From an uncultured Flavobacteriaceae bacterium (GTDB lineage: Bacteria; Bacteroidota; Bacteroidia; Flavobacteriales; Flavobacteriaceae), in contig CANNAC010000001.1 of the NCBI GenBank assembly GCA_947502495.1, positions 554,906 through 618,905 on the forward strand: a stretch of 64,000 nucleotides of DNA. The letters run 5' to 3'. This document shows positions 6,772 to 17,310 of the stretch, one piece after another (position 1 is the stretch's first letter; each line of letters begins with the position of its first letter). The notes beneath the pieces are model-generated. The model had not been told where the DNA came from, ran no database searches, and worked only from the letters and a program-made list of their open reading frames with translations. A program made the translations under genes and the position numbers.

Positions 6772-9489
6772 TTAGAAATTAAATCCTAGTCTTGCAAAAA
6801 TATATCTACCATCAGAACCCATTTGTACAGAATCTGCTAATCCTCCTTGATCTGTCCAACCATCAAATTGAGAAGTAGGGTATTTATTAAATAAGTTATT
6901 TGCTCCTAAAGTTAAATTCAGGCTTTCTGTAAACTTGTATCCTAAACTTAAGTCTACAATATTTCTTGCATCATAAGTATCTGTTGCAACTTGTTCTAAA
7001 GCGTCTGCTTCTGCAAAAGTTACAGGAGGAGAATCTACCCATTGAAAATCTTGTAGTTGTACTTCGCTAAAACGAGTAATAGATACTAAAGCATGGAATT
7101 TAGAAACACTATAACCAAGGTTTAAACCAAATTTGTAATCTGGAGCGGCAGCCTTTAAGTATGCTTGAGAAAAAGGACCAAAGAATCTTAGTTCTGCTTC
7201 TTCATCTGTCATGCTACTTCCTTCAAATTCTGGTGTATTTATGTTTTTAATTTTTAACTTATTAATGTTTCCAATAACGCCTACATTAACTTTACTGTCC
7301 TTTCCAAAAGCCATTTCATAGCCTAAAACAATATCCAATCCAGTGGTTTGAGTATCCACGCCATTTGCAAAAAATTGCGCTGCATCTACATTTAAAGGGC
7401 CTAAAATTGCTTGATCTGTAAAATTATCTGTTAATATAATTCTGTCGTCTACATTAATTAAATAACCATCTATAGTTGCAGTGAATCCACTTTTCTTAAA
7501 AGTAAAACCTACACTTCCGTTAAATGCTTTTTCTTCTTTTAATTCTTCAATACCAAAAGCTTTAGTAACGGTACTGTTATTTGCCGATAACAAAGATGGA
7601 ACAGATTCCCCAGCTACGATATTATTGAAAATAAGGTTGTAATACAATTGCGCTAATGAAGGTGCTCTAAACCCTGTAGATACAGAACCTCTAATGGCAA
7701 GTGCATCGTCTAGTAGTTTATATCTACTTGCTATTTTGAAATTAAAAGTATTTCCGAAGTCACTATAATTTTCAAAACGTAAAGCGCCTCCAATTAGAAA
7801 GTCATCGTTAATGTTAAGTTCGGTATCAAAATAAATACCGTAATTAGTTCTGCTTCTGTCTATTTCATTAGCAGGACTATAGCCCGGAAAACCTTGAGAA
7901 GCTCCTGGTAAATCATCCCCATTAGAGTCTGTAGCTACTATTTGCGTTGCAGGATTTGTAATTGGCACTCCATTTTCATCATAAAGCGCATAAGAAGCAA
8001 CCTCTCCAGCAAAAATACCAAAGTTTTCGGTTCTATATTCCATACCAAAAGCTATGCTTAACCCGGAAGCTACATCTTCAAAATATTTATTAAAATCTAC
8101 ACCAGTAGTATTTTGAGAAAGGTAATGTCCACCAGCATCAAAATCTGTAGGCGAAGCATCTCCCATAGAAGCGTTATTACTATCTTTTACATAATAATGA
8201 AAGTCGTTTTTACCAAAGGTATTATTAAAGTCTACATTCCATCCATTACTCATTTCGTGTCTTACACCAGCAGAAACAGAAACATCTGTAATATTAGAAG
8301 TTATTCTAGGTGTAAATCCGTTAGGATATAAGCTAGGAACCGATCTATTATCGCCATCATCAAAACTATCGCGAGAAAAAGCATATGCGTTGGTATCTCT
8401 AAAGTTACGACCACCAAAAGCATATATTTCTGTTTTATCATCTACAGGAATTGCCGCATTTACCATAAAGTTAAATCCGTCTACACCAGCACCACCATAT
8501 CCTTTTCTCCAAGAAAATCCAGGACGAAGCGTGTTGTTTTTAGATAAAAGTTCTGTGGTAAAGTTTATAAAACCTCCATTTTTACCTAGAGCTGCACCAT
8601 AGTTTAAATCTATTTTAACGGTTTCGCCATCAAAATTTTTGTCTTTACCATCTAATCTGTTTTCACCTTCTACATTGTATAAGGTTTCTCCAGATCTTTC
8701 TTCCCAACCATCTCCAATGGCTGTACTATAAGCACCATAAGTAATGCCTCCAGAAACGCCATCGGTATTATTTTTAAGTACAATATTAATTACACCAGCA
8801 ATGGCATCAGATCCATATTGTGCAGAAGCACCATCTCTTAAAACTTCTATTCTCTTAATTGCAGAAGCAGGAATGGCATTTAAATCGGTACCAGAATTTC
8901 CACGACCTCTTGTTCCAAAAATGTTTACTAAAGAAGATTGATGTCTTCGTTTTCCATTAATTAAAACCAGTGTTTGATCTGGGCCTAAACCTCTTAAAGA
9001 AGCAGGAACAACATGATCGGCACCATCAGATCCCGATTGTTTACTTGCATTAAATGAAGGAGCTGCATATTGAAGTATTTCATTGACTTCTACTTTACCT
9101 GTTAAAGAAGCAATTCCCGCAACATCCAAAACATCGACAGGAACAGCAGTGTCTAAAGCAGTTCTTTTAGGGCTACGAGATCCTACAAGTACCACCTCGT
9201 CTAAACCTACACCTTCTGCCATAATAACATGAATAGAAGACTGTCCGTTTACGTCTAATTCTTGTGTGTCATAACCAACATAACTAAAAATAAGTGTAGC
9301 ATTTTCATTGGCAGTAATACTGTAATTTCCATCAAAATCGGTGGTAACACCATTGGTGGTTCCTTTTTCAATAATATTTACGTTTGGTAACGGTAAGCCT
9401 TCTGGATCTGTAATATTTCCAGTTATTGTTTGTCCAATGGCAAATTGGGCACTAAAAAGTAAAAGCAATACTAGGTAAAAGTGTTTCAT
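6772..9489 (-). CDS. TonB-dependent receptor with carboxypeptidase-like domain
   Basis: This 905-residue outer-membrane active transporter has four parts. Residues 1-19 are a signal peptide (ending FAIGQ). About 20-105 form a carboxypeptidase-like regulatory beta domain (DFDGNYSITANENATLIFSY). About 110-235 form the plug, with VPASLRGLGPDQTLVLINGK and RIEVLRDGASAQYGSDAIAG. The rest is a beta barrel ending in the aromatic YIFARLGFNF. It lies alone, without an adjacent SusD, so it is not a classic glycan SusCD pair. It resembles receptors annotated for siderophores or other small ligands; the substrate cannot be told from sequence. Confidence 0.93.
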   Translation of the reverse strand: MKHFYLVLLLLFSAQFAIGQTITGNITDPEGLPLPNVNIIEKGTTNGVTTDFDGNYSITANENATLIFSYVGYDTQELDVNGQSSIHVIMAEGVGLDEVVLVGSRSPKRTALDTAVPVDVLDVAGIASLTGKVEVNEILQYAAPSFNASKQSGSDGADHVVPASLRGLGPDQTLVLINGKRRHQSSLVNIFGTRGRGNSGTDLNAIPASAIKRIEVLRDGASAQYGSDAIAGVINIVLKNNTDGVSGGITYGAYSTAIGDGWEERSGETLYNVEGENRLDGKDKNFDGETVKIDLNYGAALGKNGGFINFTTELLSKNNTLRPGFSWRKGYGGAGVDGFNFMVNAAIPVDDKTEIYAFGGRNFRDTNAYAFSRDSFDDGDNRSVPSLYPNGFTPRITSNITDVSVSAGVRHEMSNGWNVDFNNTFGKNDFHYYVKDSNNASMGDASPTDFDAGGHYLSQNTTGVDFNKYFEDVASGLSIAFGMEYRTENFGIFAGEVASYALYDENGVPITNPATQIVATDSNGDDLPGASQGFPGYSPANEIDRSRTNYGIYFDTELNINDDFLIGGALRFENYSDFGNTFNFKIASRYKLLDDALAIRGSVSTGFRAPSLAQLYYNLIFNNIVAGESVPSLLSANNSTVTKAFGIEELKEEKAFNGSVGFTFKKSGFTATIDGYLINVDDRIILTDNFTDQAILGPLNVDAAQFFANGVDTQTTGLDIVLGYEMAFGKDSKVNVGVIGNINKLKIKNINTPEFEGSSMTDEEAELRFFGPFSQAYLKAAAPDYKFGLNLGYSVSKFHALVSITRFSEVQLQDFQWVDSPPVTFAEADALEQVATDTYDARNIVDLSLGYKFTESLNLTLGANNLFNKYPTSQFDGWTDQGGLADSVQMGSDGRYIFARLGFNF

Positions 9490-9610
9490 ATCGTTATTGT
9501 TTTTGATTAGTTATACATTAAAGATATGGAAATTAAATATTTAAGTGCAATTTTGTTTTTAAGTTATTAACTTATTTATTAAAAATTAATCAATACTGAG
9601 AAGTATCATT

Positions 9611-9618
9611 TATATTTG
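9611..9618 (+). promoter_or_regulatory. -7 box of the ychF promoter
   Basis: TATATTTG fits TAnnTTTG exactly. It implies a leader of about 90 nt before ychF that contains two hairpins (9642-9668 and 9691-9708). No clear -33 TTG is seen. Confidence 0.55.
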
Positions 9619-9641
9619 CAGTCGCTAATAAAAATTAGTTT

Positions 9642-9708
9642 CCTGAAAAGGTGTATACCTTTAGCAGGTAAAAGAAGTTTAATTTAAAGATTTCCGCTTT
9701 AGCGGAAA
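9642..9708 (+). promoter_or_regulatory. Two hairpins in the ychF leader
   Basis: The first is an imperfect inverted repeat (CCTG...AAAGGT-GTAT-ACCTTT...CAGG, 9642-9668). The second is a perfect 8-bp inverted repeat TTTCCGCT/AGCGGAAA at 9691-9708, ending 7 nt before the ATG. They could affect translation or be dispersed short palindromes; the sequence does not decide. Confidence 0.4.
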
Positions 9709-9715
9709 AACACAT

Positions 9716-10810
9716 ATGAAAGCAGGAATTGTAGGATTACCAAATGTTGGAAAGTCAACTTTATTTAATTGTTTATCTAATGCTAAAGCACAAAGTGCAA
9801 ACTTTCCGTTTTGTACTATTGAACCTAATATTGGGATTGTAAATGTACCAGATCCAAGATTAGAAAAACTAGAAGAACTAGTACAGCCAGTTCGTGTACA
9901 ACCGGCAACTGTAGAGATTGTAGATATTGCAGGTTTAGTAAAAGGAGCAAGTAAAGGGGAAGGTTTAGGAAATCAATTCCTAGCAAACATTAGAGAAACC
10001 GACGCTATTTTGCATGTGTTACGTTGTTTTGATAATGACAATATTATTCATGTGGATGGTAATATAAATCCGATTAGAGATAAGGAAACTATCGATATGG
10101 AGCTGCAGTTAAAAGATTTAGAAACTGTAGATAAAAAGTTAGATAAAGTAAAAAGAGCTGCAAAAACAGGAAATAAAGAAGCGCAAAAAGAAGAAGCTGT
10201 TTTATTAAAAATAAAAGAAAACTTAGAAGCTGGTGTTTCGGTAAGAGCTTTAGAATTTAGCGATGAAGATTACTTAGAATTTGTAAAACCTAGTCAGTTT
10301 ATCACAGACAAACCAGTAATGTATGTTTGTAATGTAGACGAAGGATCTGCTGTTTCTGGTAACGCATATGTAGAATTAGTTAGAGAAGCGGTAAAAGATG
10401 AAAATGCAGAAGTTTTAGTATTAGCAGTTGGTACAGAAGCAGATATTAATGAATTAGATGATTACGAAGAAAGACAAATGTTTCTTCAAGATATAGGATT
10501 AGAAGAAGCTGGAGCTGCAAAATTAATTCGTTCTGCTTATAAATTATTAAAACAACAAACGTATTTTACAGCAGGAGTGAAGGAAGTAAGAGCTTGGACA
10601 GTTAATGTAGGAGCAACCGGACCTCAAGCTGCAGGAGTTATTCATACCGATTTTGAAAAAGGTTTTATTAGAGCAGAAGTTATTGCTTATGAAGATTTTG
10701 TTACTTTTGGTAGTGAAGCGAAAGTAAAAGAAGCTGGTAAGATGCGAGTAGAAGGAAAAAATTACGTCGTTAAAGATGGTGATGTTATGCATTTCTTATT
10801 TAATGTGTAA
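9716..10810 (+). CDS. ychF: YchF/Ola1 family P-loop NTPase
   Basis: This 364-residue cytoplasmic TRAFAC GTPase-family protein binds ATP rather than GTP. It associates with ribosomes and is linked to oxidative stress in other bacteria. The P-loop GLPNVGKST is at residues 7-15, and the G3 motif is [14 protein letters not shown]. The G4 position is NVDE instead of NKxD, which marks YchF's ATP preference. The C-terminal TGS-like domain includes [19 protein letters not shown]. Length matches E. coli YchF. It is monocistronic with its own promoter and terminator. Confidence 0.95.
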   Translation: MKAGIVGLPNVGKSTLFNCLSNAKAQSANFPFCTIEPNIGIVNVPDPRLEKLEELVQPVRVQPATVEIVDIAGLVKGASKGEGLGNQFLANIRETDAILHVLRCFDNDNIIHVDGNINPIRDKETIDMELQLKDLETVDKKLDKVKRAAKTGNKEAQKEEAVLLKIKENLEAGVSVRALEFSDEDYLEFVKPSQFITDKPVMYVCNVDEGSAVSGNAYVELVREAVKDENAEVLVLAVGTEADINELDDYEERQMFLQDIGLEEAGAAKLIRSAYKLLKQQTYFTAGVKEVRAWTVNVGATGPQAAGVIHTDFEKGFIRAEVIAYEDFVTFGSEAKVKEAGKMRVEGKNYVVKDGDVMHFLFNV

Positions 10811-10839
10811 AAACACGTAGAACATATAGAGTAAAGACT

Positions 10840-10871
10840 AAAAGCGAGATGAATTTTCATCTCGCTTTTTT
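10840..10871 (+). terminator. ychF terminator
   Basis: A 13-bp stem (AAAGCGAGATGAA pairing with TTCATCTCGCTTT) is followed by a T run, about 30 nt after the ychF stop. Confidence 0.9.
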
Positions 10872-11035
10872 ATTACATACTATTTGAATAATTCCTGAAA
10901 TCAAGTCGTATTAAAAACCGACTACTACTACCATTTAATTTTCTAATAACTTGTTAATTACTTTGTGCCTTCTGTATTTCATTTTTTCACGCGAAATACT
11001 ATCTTAGCAACTTATCCTATTTTTTTTATTCAACT

Positions 11036-12898
11036 ATGTCTCAAGAAACCAAATATACCGAAGATAATATACGCTCACTAGACTGGAAAGAACATATTCG
11101 TATGCGTCCAGGGATGTATATTGGTAAACTTGGTGATGGTTCTTCAGCAGATGATGGTATTTACATTCTTTTAAAAGAGGTACTAGATAACTCCATCGAT
11201 GAATATGTAATGGGCGCTGGTAAAACCATTGAGATTTCTATTCAGGGAACCAAAGTGATTGTAAGAGATTACGGTCGTGGTATTCCTTTAGGAAAAGTAG
11301 TAGATGTGGTTTCTAAAATGAATACCGGAGGAAAGTATGACTCTAAAGCCTTCAAAAAATCGGTAGGTTTAAACGGAGTTGGTACCAAGGCTGTAAATGC
11401 ATTGTCTTCCTTTTTTAGAGTAGAATCTACGAGGGATAATAAAAGCGCTTCCGCGGAATTTGAACAAGGTAACCTTATCAATCAAGATTTATTAGAAGAT
11501 ACCTCCAGACGAAAAGGTACTAAAGTGTCTTTCGTTCCTGATGAAATTATCTTCAAAAACTATAAGTACAGAAGTGAGTATGTTGAAAAAATGCTCAAAT
11601 ACTATGTATACTTAAATCCGGGTTTAACCATTGTTTTTAATGGCGAAAAATTCTATAGTGAAAACGGGTTAAAAGATTTATTATCCGAAAACATTAACGA
11701 AACAGACAGATCTTATCCAATTATTCATTTACGTGGTGACGATATAGAAGTAGCACTTACACATAGTAAAACGCAGTATAGCGAACAATATCATTCTTTT
11801 GTTAACGGACAAAATACCACACAAGGTGGAACGCATCTTGCCGCATTTAGAGAAGCATTAGTGCGAACCATAAGAGAATACTTTGGTAAAAATTACGAAG
11901 CTTCCGATATCCGTAAATCGGTAGTATGTGCTATTGCTATAAAAGTAATGGAACCTATTTTTGAGAGTCAGACCAAAACCAAACTTGGTTCTACAGATAT
12001 GGGAGGCGAATTACCAACGGTAAGAACCTATATTAACGATTTCCTAAAAAAATATTTAGACAACTTTCTACATAAAAATACCGATGTAGCAGAAAGTATT
12101 CAGCGTAAAATATTACAAGCAGAACGCGAACGTAAAGAGCTTTCCGGAATTAGAAAGCTAGCAAAAGATAGAGCAAAGAAAGCAAGTCTGCACAACAAAA
12201 AATTAAGAGATTGTCGCGTACATTTTGGCGATATTAAAAACGAAAGAAACCTAGAAAGCACCTTGTTTATTACCGAGGGAGATTCTGCATCGGGTAGTAT
12301 TACGAAATCTCGAGACGTAAATACGCAAGCAGTATTTAGTTTAAAAGGGAAACCGTTAAACTGTTACGGGCTTACTAAAAAAATAGTATATGAAAACGAA
12401 GAATTCAACTTACTGCAAGCCGCTTTAAATATTGAAGAATCTATTGAAGATTTACGTTATAATAATATTGTAATCGCAACGGATGCCGATGTCGATGGTA
12501 TGCACATTCGTTTGTTATTAATTACTTTCTTTTTGCAATTCTTCCCAGAAATTATAAAAGAAGGCCATTTATATATTTTACAAACACCTTTGTTTAGAGT
12601 CCGTAATAAAAAGGAAACGGCGTATTGCTATTCGGAACAAGAAAGAAGAGATGCCGTAGAAAAACTAAAACCAAAACCTGAAATCACTCGATTTAAAGGA
12701 CTTGGTGAAATCTCACCAGATGAGTTTGTGCATTTTATAGGACAGGATATTAGGTTAGATCCTGTAATGCTAGATAAAGAAATGTCTATTGAAGAATTAC
12801 TAAGTTTCTACATGGGGAAAAACACACCAACAAGACAAGAATTTATTATTGATAATCTTAAGGTGGAATTAGATATTATAGAAGAAGCGCGTGTGTAA
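11036..12898 (+). CDS. parE: DNA topoisomerase IV subunit B
   Basis: This 620-residue ATPase subunit of the type IIA topoisomerase decatenates daughter chromosomes. An N-terminal GHKL ATPase domain shows [11 protein letters not shown] (catalytic Glu48, Asn52), DYGRGIP and [14 protein letters not shown]. The TOPRIM domain shows TEGDSASGS and the metal-binding DADVDGMHI. The C-terminus ends with the ParE/GyrB tail ([13 protein letters not shown]). Pairing with a parC-like gene 0.5 kb downstream identifies it as the topoisomerase IV rather than the gyrase subunit. Confidence 0.93.
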   Translation: MSQETKYTEDNIRSLDWKEHIRMRPGMYIGKLGDGSSADDGIYILLKEVLDNSIDEYVMGAGKTIEISIQGTKVIVRDYGRGIPLGKVVDVVSKMNTGGKYDSKAFKKSVGLNGVGTKAVNALSSFFRVESTRDNKSASAEFEQGNLINQDLLEDTSRRKGTKVSFVPDEIIFKNYKYRSEYVEKMLKYYVYLNPGLTIVFNGEKFYSENGLKDLLSENINETDRSYPIIHLRGDDIEVALTHSKTQYSEQYHSFVNGQNTTQGGTHLAAFREALVRTIREYFGKNYEASDIRKSVVCAIAIKVMEPIFESQTKTKLGSTDMGGELPTVRTYINDFLKKYLDNFLHKNTDVAESIQRKILQAERERKELSGIRKLAKDRAKKASLHNKKLRDCRVHFGDIKNERNLESTLFITEGDSASGSITKSRDVNTQAVFSLKGKPLNCYGLTKKIVYENEEFNLLQAALNIEESIEDLRYNNIVIATDADVDGMHIRLLLITFFLQFFPEIIKEGHLYILQTPLFRVRNKKETAYCYSEQERRDAVEKLKPKPEITRFKGLGEISPDEFVHFIGQDIRLDPVMLDKEMSIEELLSFYMGKNTPTRQEFIIDNLKVELDIIEEARV

Positions 12899-12928
12899 TT
12901 TATATTTCCTAAAAGTAAAATCCACAAA

Positions 12929-13414
12929 ATGAGAACCAACAATAACAAAGCAAAGAATTTTATAATTTCATTATATTTTATACTTATCGTATGTGCTATT
13001 ATTTTGGTGGTGATGTTCAAAATGTTTAGTAATATTAGCGGTAATCCTTTGGTTGTTTTCTTAGTTATTGGATTAAGTTTTGGTCTTCTTTTTTTTGTGA
13101 TCCATTCCGTTGCTAAGTTTTTTGAATATGATAGTGATGGTATGAAAGTGGTGGTTACTAACAGAGGATTATTAATGTCGGAAAGATTCAATTATAGAGA
13201 ACATACGGTAGAGTTTACTAAATCCGACTTAAAAGGTTTTAAGTTTAATAATTATGTCGTGTACACTAGTTTGGTATTACTCATAAGAGATCGAAGTGGT
13301 ACCTCTAGAAAAGAACGATTTAATGTTACTATGGTTGGTAAGAAGAAGCGAAAATACATCAGACAATCGTTAAATAAAATGATTAAAAACAATAGAAAAT
13401 TAGCTAGTTCATGA
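12929..13414 (+). CDS. Two-helix membrane protein with PH-like tail, between parE and parC
   Basis: This 161-residue inner-membrane protein has two N-terminal hydrophobic helices, about residues 10-32 and 40-65. A soluble beta-rich C-terminal part follows (TNRGLLMSERFNYREHTVEF and LLIRDRSGTSRKERF), ending in a basic helix. The layout resembles small bacterial PH-like membrane proteins. Its stop overlaps the parC start by 4 nt (ATGA), and it lies 30 nt after parE, so it is translated within the topoisomerase IV operon. Function is unknown; I cannot tell whether it acts with the topoisomerase. Confidence 0.75.
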   Translation: MRTNNNKAKNFIISLYFILIVCAIILVVMFKMFSNISGNPLVVFLVIGLSFGLLFFVIHSVAKFFEYDSDGMKVVVTNRGLLMSERFNYREHTVEFTKSDLKGFKFNNYVVYTSLVLLIRDRSGTSRKERFNVTMVGKKKRKYIRQSLNKMIKNNRKLASS

Positions 13415-16134
13415 TAGAAGATAATGATGATTTGGTAAATGAGCAAAACGAAAGTCAAGAACCACAAGAAACCATTACCAGAGTTACTGGAATGTTTAAA
13501 GAGTGGTTTTTAGATTATGCATCTTATGTAATTTTAGAGCGTGCCGTTCCTGCAATTGAAGATGGTTTTAAACCAGTACAACGTAGAATCATGCATTCTA
13601 TGAAAGATCTAGATGATGGTCGTTACAATAAAGTGGCAAACATTGTTGGTCATACCATGCAATACCATCCACATGGGGATGCTAGTATTGCAGATGCTAT
13701 GGTGCAAATCGGACAAAAAGATTTACTAATTGATACCCAAGGAAACTGGGGAAATATATTAACAGGAGATAGAGCGGCTGCTTCTCGTTATATTGAAGCT
13801 CGTATTTCAAAGTTTGGACTAGATGTTGTTTATAATCCGAAAATTACCGAATGGCAAGCTTCTTATGATGGTAGACGAAAAGAGCCTGTAAATCTTCCGG
13901 TAATGTTTCCGTTGCTTTTAGCGCAAGGAGGAGAAGGAATTGCGGTTGGTTTATCTACAAAAATATTACCACATAATTTTATCGAATTAATTGATGCTTC
14001 TGTAAAACATTTACAAGGCAAACGGTTCACCATTCTTCCAGATTTTCCAACTGCAGGTATTGCAGATATTACTGGTTATAACGATGGTTTAAGAGGAGGA
14101 AAGGTTCGCGTGCGAGCAAAAATTTCTCAGTACGATAAGAATACTTTAGTTATTACTGAAATTCCTTTTGCAACCAATACGTCGTCTTTAATAGATTCTA
14201 TTTTAAAAGCGAATGAAAAAGGAAAAATAAAAATTAAGAAAATTGAAGATAATACCGCTGCCAATGTAGAAATTTTGGTGCATTTACCTTCCGGGATTTC
14301 TCCAGATAAAACCATTGATGCATTATATGCATTTACTAATTGCGAATCTTCTATTTCGCCTTTAGGTTGTGTTATTGAAGACAACAAACCATATTTTGTT
14401 GGTGTTTCAGAAATGCTTCGTCGTAGTACCGATAATACGGTACAACTTTTAAAACAAGAATTAGAAATTAAACTTGGCGAGTTTCAAGAACAATGGCATT
14501 TTGCTTCTTTAGAACGTATTTTTATTGAAAAAAGAATTTATCGTGATATTGAAGAGGAAGAAACTTGGGATGGTGTAATTCAAGCCATTGATAGAGGACT
14601 TCAGCCACATATAAAACATTTAAAACGTCCTATTACCGAAGAGGATATTACGCGTTTAACCGAAATACGAATTAAACGTATTTCTAAATTTGATATCGAT
14701 AAAGCACAGCAAAAAATTGATGCGCTAGAAGAGCAAATTGCAGAAGTAAGACATCATCTTGCAAACCTTATCGACTATGCAATAGCCTATTTTACAAGAT
14801 TAAAAAAGGAATATGGCGAAGGACGTGAGCGTAAAACAGAAATTAGAGTTTTTGATGACGTAGATGCTACAAAAGTAATTATACGTAATACCAAGTTATA
14901 CGTAAATAGAGAAGAAGGATTTATTGGTACCTCTTTAAAAAGGGACGAGTATGTTGGTGATTGTAGTGATATTGATGATATTATTGTGTTCACCAAATCT
15001 GGTAAAATGATGGTTACCAAAGTCGATAGTAAAACGTTTATTGGGAAAGATATTATTCATGTTGCCATCTTTAAAAAGAAAGACAAACGTACCATTTACA
15101 ATATGATTTATCGCGATGGTAAAGGCGGACCTTCTTATGTAAAACGATTTGCTGTTACGAGTACAACTCGTGATCGAGAATATGATTTAACCAATGGGAA
15201 TTCTAGTTCCGTAGCCTTATATTTTTCAGCAAACCCGAATGGAGAAGCCGAAGTGGTTTCCATTATATTACGACAAGTAGGTGGTGTTAAAAAACTGAAA
15301 TGGGATTTAGATTTCTCAGATGTTTTAATAAAAGGAAGAGCATCTAAAGGAAACGTAGTTACTAAACATGCGGTTAAGAAAATTGAGCTAAAAGAAAAAG
15401 GAGTTTCTACTTTGAAGCCGCGTAAAATCTGGTTTGATGATACGGTGCAACGATTAAATGTAGATGCACGAGGCGAATTGATTGGAGAATTTAGAGGAGA
15501 AGATAGATTGTTAATTATCACACAATCTGGAATGGTAAAAACCATACTTCCGGAAATTACAGCGCATTTTGAAGAAGACATGATTGTGTTGGAAAAATGG
15601 ATTCCTAAAAAACCGATTTCTGCAATTTATTTTGATGGCGAAAAAGAACGCTACTACGTAAAACGTTTTTTAATTGAGGTAGAAGGAAAAGAAGAAAGCT
15701 TTATTTCGGAACACCCAAAATCGCAATTAGAAATTGTTTCTACCGATTGGAAACCAATGGCAGATATTGAGTTTAAAAAAGAGCGAGGAAAAGATAGAAA
15801 AGACAATGTAGAAATAAATTTAGAAGAATTTATTGCTGTAAAAGGAATTTCTGCTTTAGGAAACCAGCTTACCAAAGACAAAGTGAATCAGATAAGTTTA
15901 CTAGATCCTTTGCCTTATGAAGCGCCAGAGGAAATTCCAGCGGAAGAAATAGAAGTAGTAGAAGAGGAGAATGTAACAAACGAAGCGGTTGCTGAAAAAA
16001 AGACTGACGAAAAACCTAAAGAGGAAAAATCAGTAGAAAGTCTAAAACCAGAAGATGCTAAAAAAGAAACTAAAAAACCTAAGGAAGATAAAGAACTTCC
16101 GGAAGATGGAGACGGACAAATAACTTTGTTTTAA
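13411..16134 (+). CDS. parC: DNA topoisomerase IV subunit A
   Basis: This 907-residue breakage-reunion subunit of topoisomerase IV carries the active-site Tyr127 in AAASRYIEAR. Nearby are the helix-turn-helix elements PVQRRIMHSM and YHPHGDASIADAM. A long coiled-coil region lies around residues 430-460. A beta-pinwheel-like C-terminal domain follows, then an acidic, Lys/Glu-rich low-complexity tail (about 840-900) typical of Bacteroidota ParC. It overlaps the preceding small gene by 4 nt. A GyrA assignment is less likely because of the parE neighbour. Confidence 0.93.
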   Translation: MIEDNDDLVNEQNESQEPQETITRVTGMFKEWFLDYASYVILERAVPAIEDGFKPVQRRIMHSMKDLDDGRYNKVANIVGHTMQYHPHGDASIADAMVQIGQKDLLIDTQGNWGNILTGDRAAASRYIEARISKFGLDVVYNPKITEWQASYDGRRKEPVNLPVMFPLLLAQGGEGIAVGLSTKILPHNFIELIDASVKHLQGKRFTILPDFPTAGIADITGYNDGLRGGKVRVRAKISQYDKNTLVITEIPFATNTSSLIDSILKANEKGKIKIKKIEDNTAANVEILVHLPSGISPDKTIDALYAFTNCESSISPLGCVIEDNKPYFVGVSEMLRRSTDNTVQLLKQELEIKLGEFQEQWHFASLERIFIEKRIYRDIEEEETWDGVIQAIDRGLQPHIKHLKRPITEEDITRLTEIRIKRISKFDIDKAQQKIDALEEQIAEVRHHLANLIDYAIAYFTRLKKEYGEGRERKTEIRVFDDVDATKVIIRNTKLYVNREEGFIGTSLKRDEYVGDCSDIDDIIVFTKSGKMMVTKVDSKTFIGKDIIHVAIFKKKDKRTIYNMIYRDGKGGPSYVKRFAVTSTTRDREYDLTNGNSSSVALYFSANPNGEAEVVSIILRQVGGVKKLKWDLDFSDVLIKGRASKGNVVTKHAVKKIELKEKGVSTLKPRKIWFDDTVQRLNVDARGELIGEFRGEDRLLIITQSGMVKTILPEITAHFEEDMIVLEKWIPKKPISAIYFDGEKERYYVKRFLIEVEGKEESFISEHPKSQLEIVSTDWKPMADIEFKKERGKDRKDNVEINLEEFIAVKGISALGNQLTKDKVNQISLLDPLPYEAPEEIPAEEIEVVEEENVTNEAVAEKKTDEKPKEEKSVESLKPEDAKKETKKPKEDKELPEDGDGQITLF

Positions 16135-16144
16135 TTTTTTGTCC

Positions 16145-16296
16145 TTCTGAACTTGTTTCAGAATCTATATCATTATAATAAATCTAATAATGTTGGTGGA
16201 AAACACCAACATTGGTAGAAAAATCCAAATGTTATTTCGAGTATCATCGAGAAATCTAACAACAAGATTCCTCGATTGCTTTCGGAATGACATTTT
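16145..16296. repeat. Cluster of short palindromic dispersed-repeat fragments
   Basis: The spacer after parC holds three elements. TTCTGAA/TTCAGAA is a hairpin at 16145-16163. TGTTGGTG/CACCAACA is an 8-bp perfect stem at 16191-16211. The third is a segment at about 16230-16296 with ATTTCGAG, ATCGAGAAATC, GATTCCTCGATTG and GGAATGACA blocks. The first and third resemble, from memory, short repeats scattered between genes in Flavobacteriia. None encodes protein. The second hairpin may terminate parC, but no T run follows. Confidence 0.6.
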
Positions 16297-16375
16297 TTTA
16301 TTTACTTCCTAAGTTTGCAATACAAGTAACTATAATTTCGAGATTATCAAAAAACATAAATCTAGACTAGTTTAA

Positions 16376-17170
16376 CTATGCTTTTGGTTTTTTTCTAGTA
16401 ATTCTATAATTAATGAATTCTACCATTAAAGAAAAGGCAATAGCAAAGTATAGATAACCTTTAGGTATTGCGCCAACGGTTTTGCCAAACAAATTGGTGT
16501 GTGAAAGATGTGCAGCTTCGGTAATTAGCATAAAACCAATAAGGATTAAAAAAGACAAACCTAAGATTTGCATACTTGGGTGTGCATCAATAAACTTACG
16601 AATTGGGTTTGCAAAACCAATCATGATACCAATAGAAATTACCACAGCAATAATCATTAGAACAAGATTATAATAATGGTTTTCATGTAAACCGTTGGTC
16701 ATACCAACAGCAGTTAATATAGAATCTACTGAGAAGATAAAATCAATAATTACAATTTGCGTGATTGCTTGAGATAGGGAAGTAATCTTTTTTCCTTTTA
16801 CCGCATCTTCATCATGATGTGGTGTTTCAACTTTTTCTCTAATTTCTGAAGTGCTTTTGTAAATTAAAAATAAACCTCCAGCAAATAATATAATACTTTG
16901 CCAGCTCACAGCAATTTGTAGCCAAGAACTTTCAAAATGATAAAACGGTTTACTCAAACCTACTAAAAACGAAACAAAGAATAATAATATAATACGTTGT
17001 ACCATGGCAAGCAGTAAACCAATGTTTGTTGCTTTGCTACGTTGATGTTCAGGCAATTTATTAGCTGCAATAGATATAAACACAATATTATCAATACCTA
17101 AAATGATTTCTAAAAAAGTTAGGGTTAATAAAGCAAAAAGAGCATCACTTGTAAATAAAAAATCTAACAT
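16376..17170 (-). CDS. TerC family integral membrane protein
   Basis: This 264-residue polytopic inner-membrane protein has about seven helices. Family hallmarks are LEIILGIDNIVFISI (residues 20-34) and IDFIFSVDSILTAVGMTNG, the two acidic intramembrane motifs of TerC/Alx proteins. A cytoplasmic loop (ETPHHDEDAVKGKK) carries His and acidic residues. Members are linked to metal-ion (Mn) export, metalation of secreted proteins or tellurite resistance. There is no tellurite operon here, so metal homeostasis is more likely. It stands alone. Confidence 0.88.
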   Translation of the reverse strand: MLDFLFTSDALFALLTLTFLEIILGIDNIVFISIAANKLPEHQRSKATNIGLLLAMVQRIILLFFVSFLVGLSKPFYHFESSWLQIAVSWQSIILFAGGLFLIYKSTSEIREKVETPHHDEDAVKGKKITSLSQAITQIVIIDFIFSVDSILTAVGMTNGLHENHYYNLVLMIIAVVISIGIMIGFANPIRKFIDAHPSMQILGLSFLILIGFMLITEAAHLSHTNLFGKTVGAIPKGYLYFAIAFSLMVEFINYRITRKKPKA

Positions 17171-17310
17171 ATTATTCTATATTAATGTATTCTATTATTT
17201 GGAATTCCGTTTCTAAAGCTTTGGCGAGTTTTCAGAATTAATCTATGGTACATATAAATCTATTCCTTTATTTCGAGCTAATCTAAAAATCTCTACGATT
17301 TCTAAAATAC

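Noticed and set aside
6772..9489. SusC/SusD-type glycan uptake locus
   Set aside because: The receptor has no adjacent SusD lipoprotein or glycoside hydrolase; it stands alone.
12808..13191. 127-codon minus-strand ORF across the parE end and the small membrane gene
   Set aside because: Hydrophobic only because it is opposite a membrane segment; the plus-strand gene fits the operon.
15135..15581. 148-codon ORF on the minus strand inside parC
   Set aside because: Antisense shadow of a strongly conserved parC segment; low-complexity Ser/Phe-rich translation with no family features.
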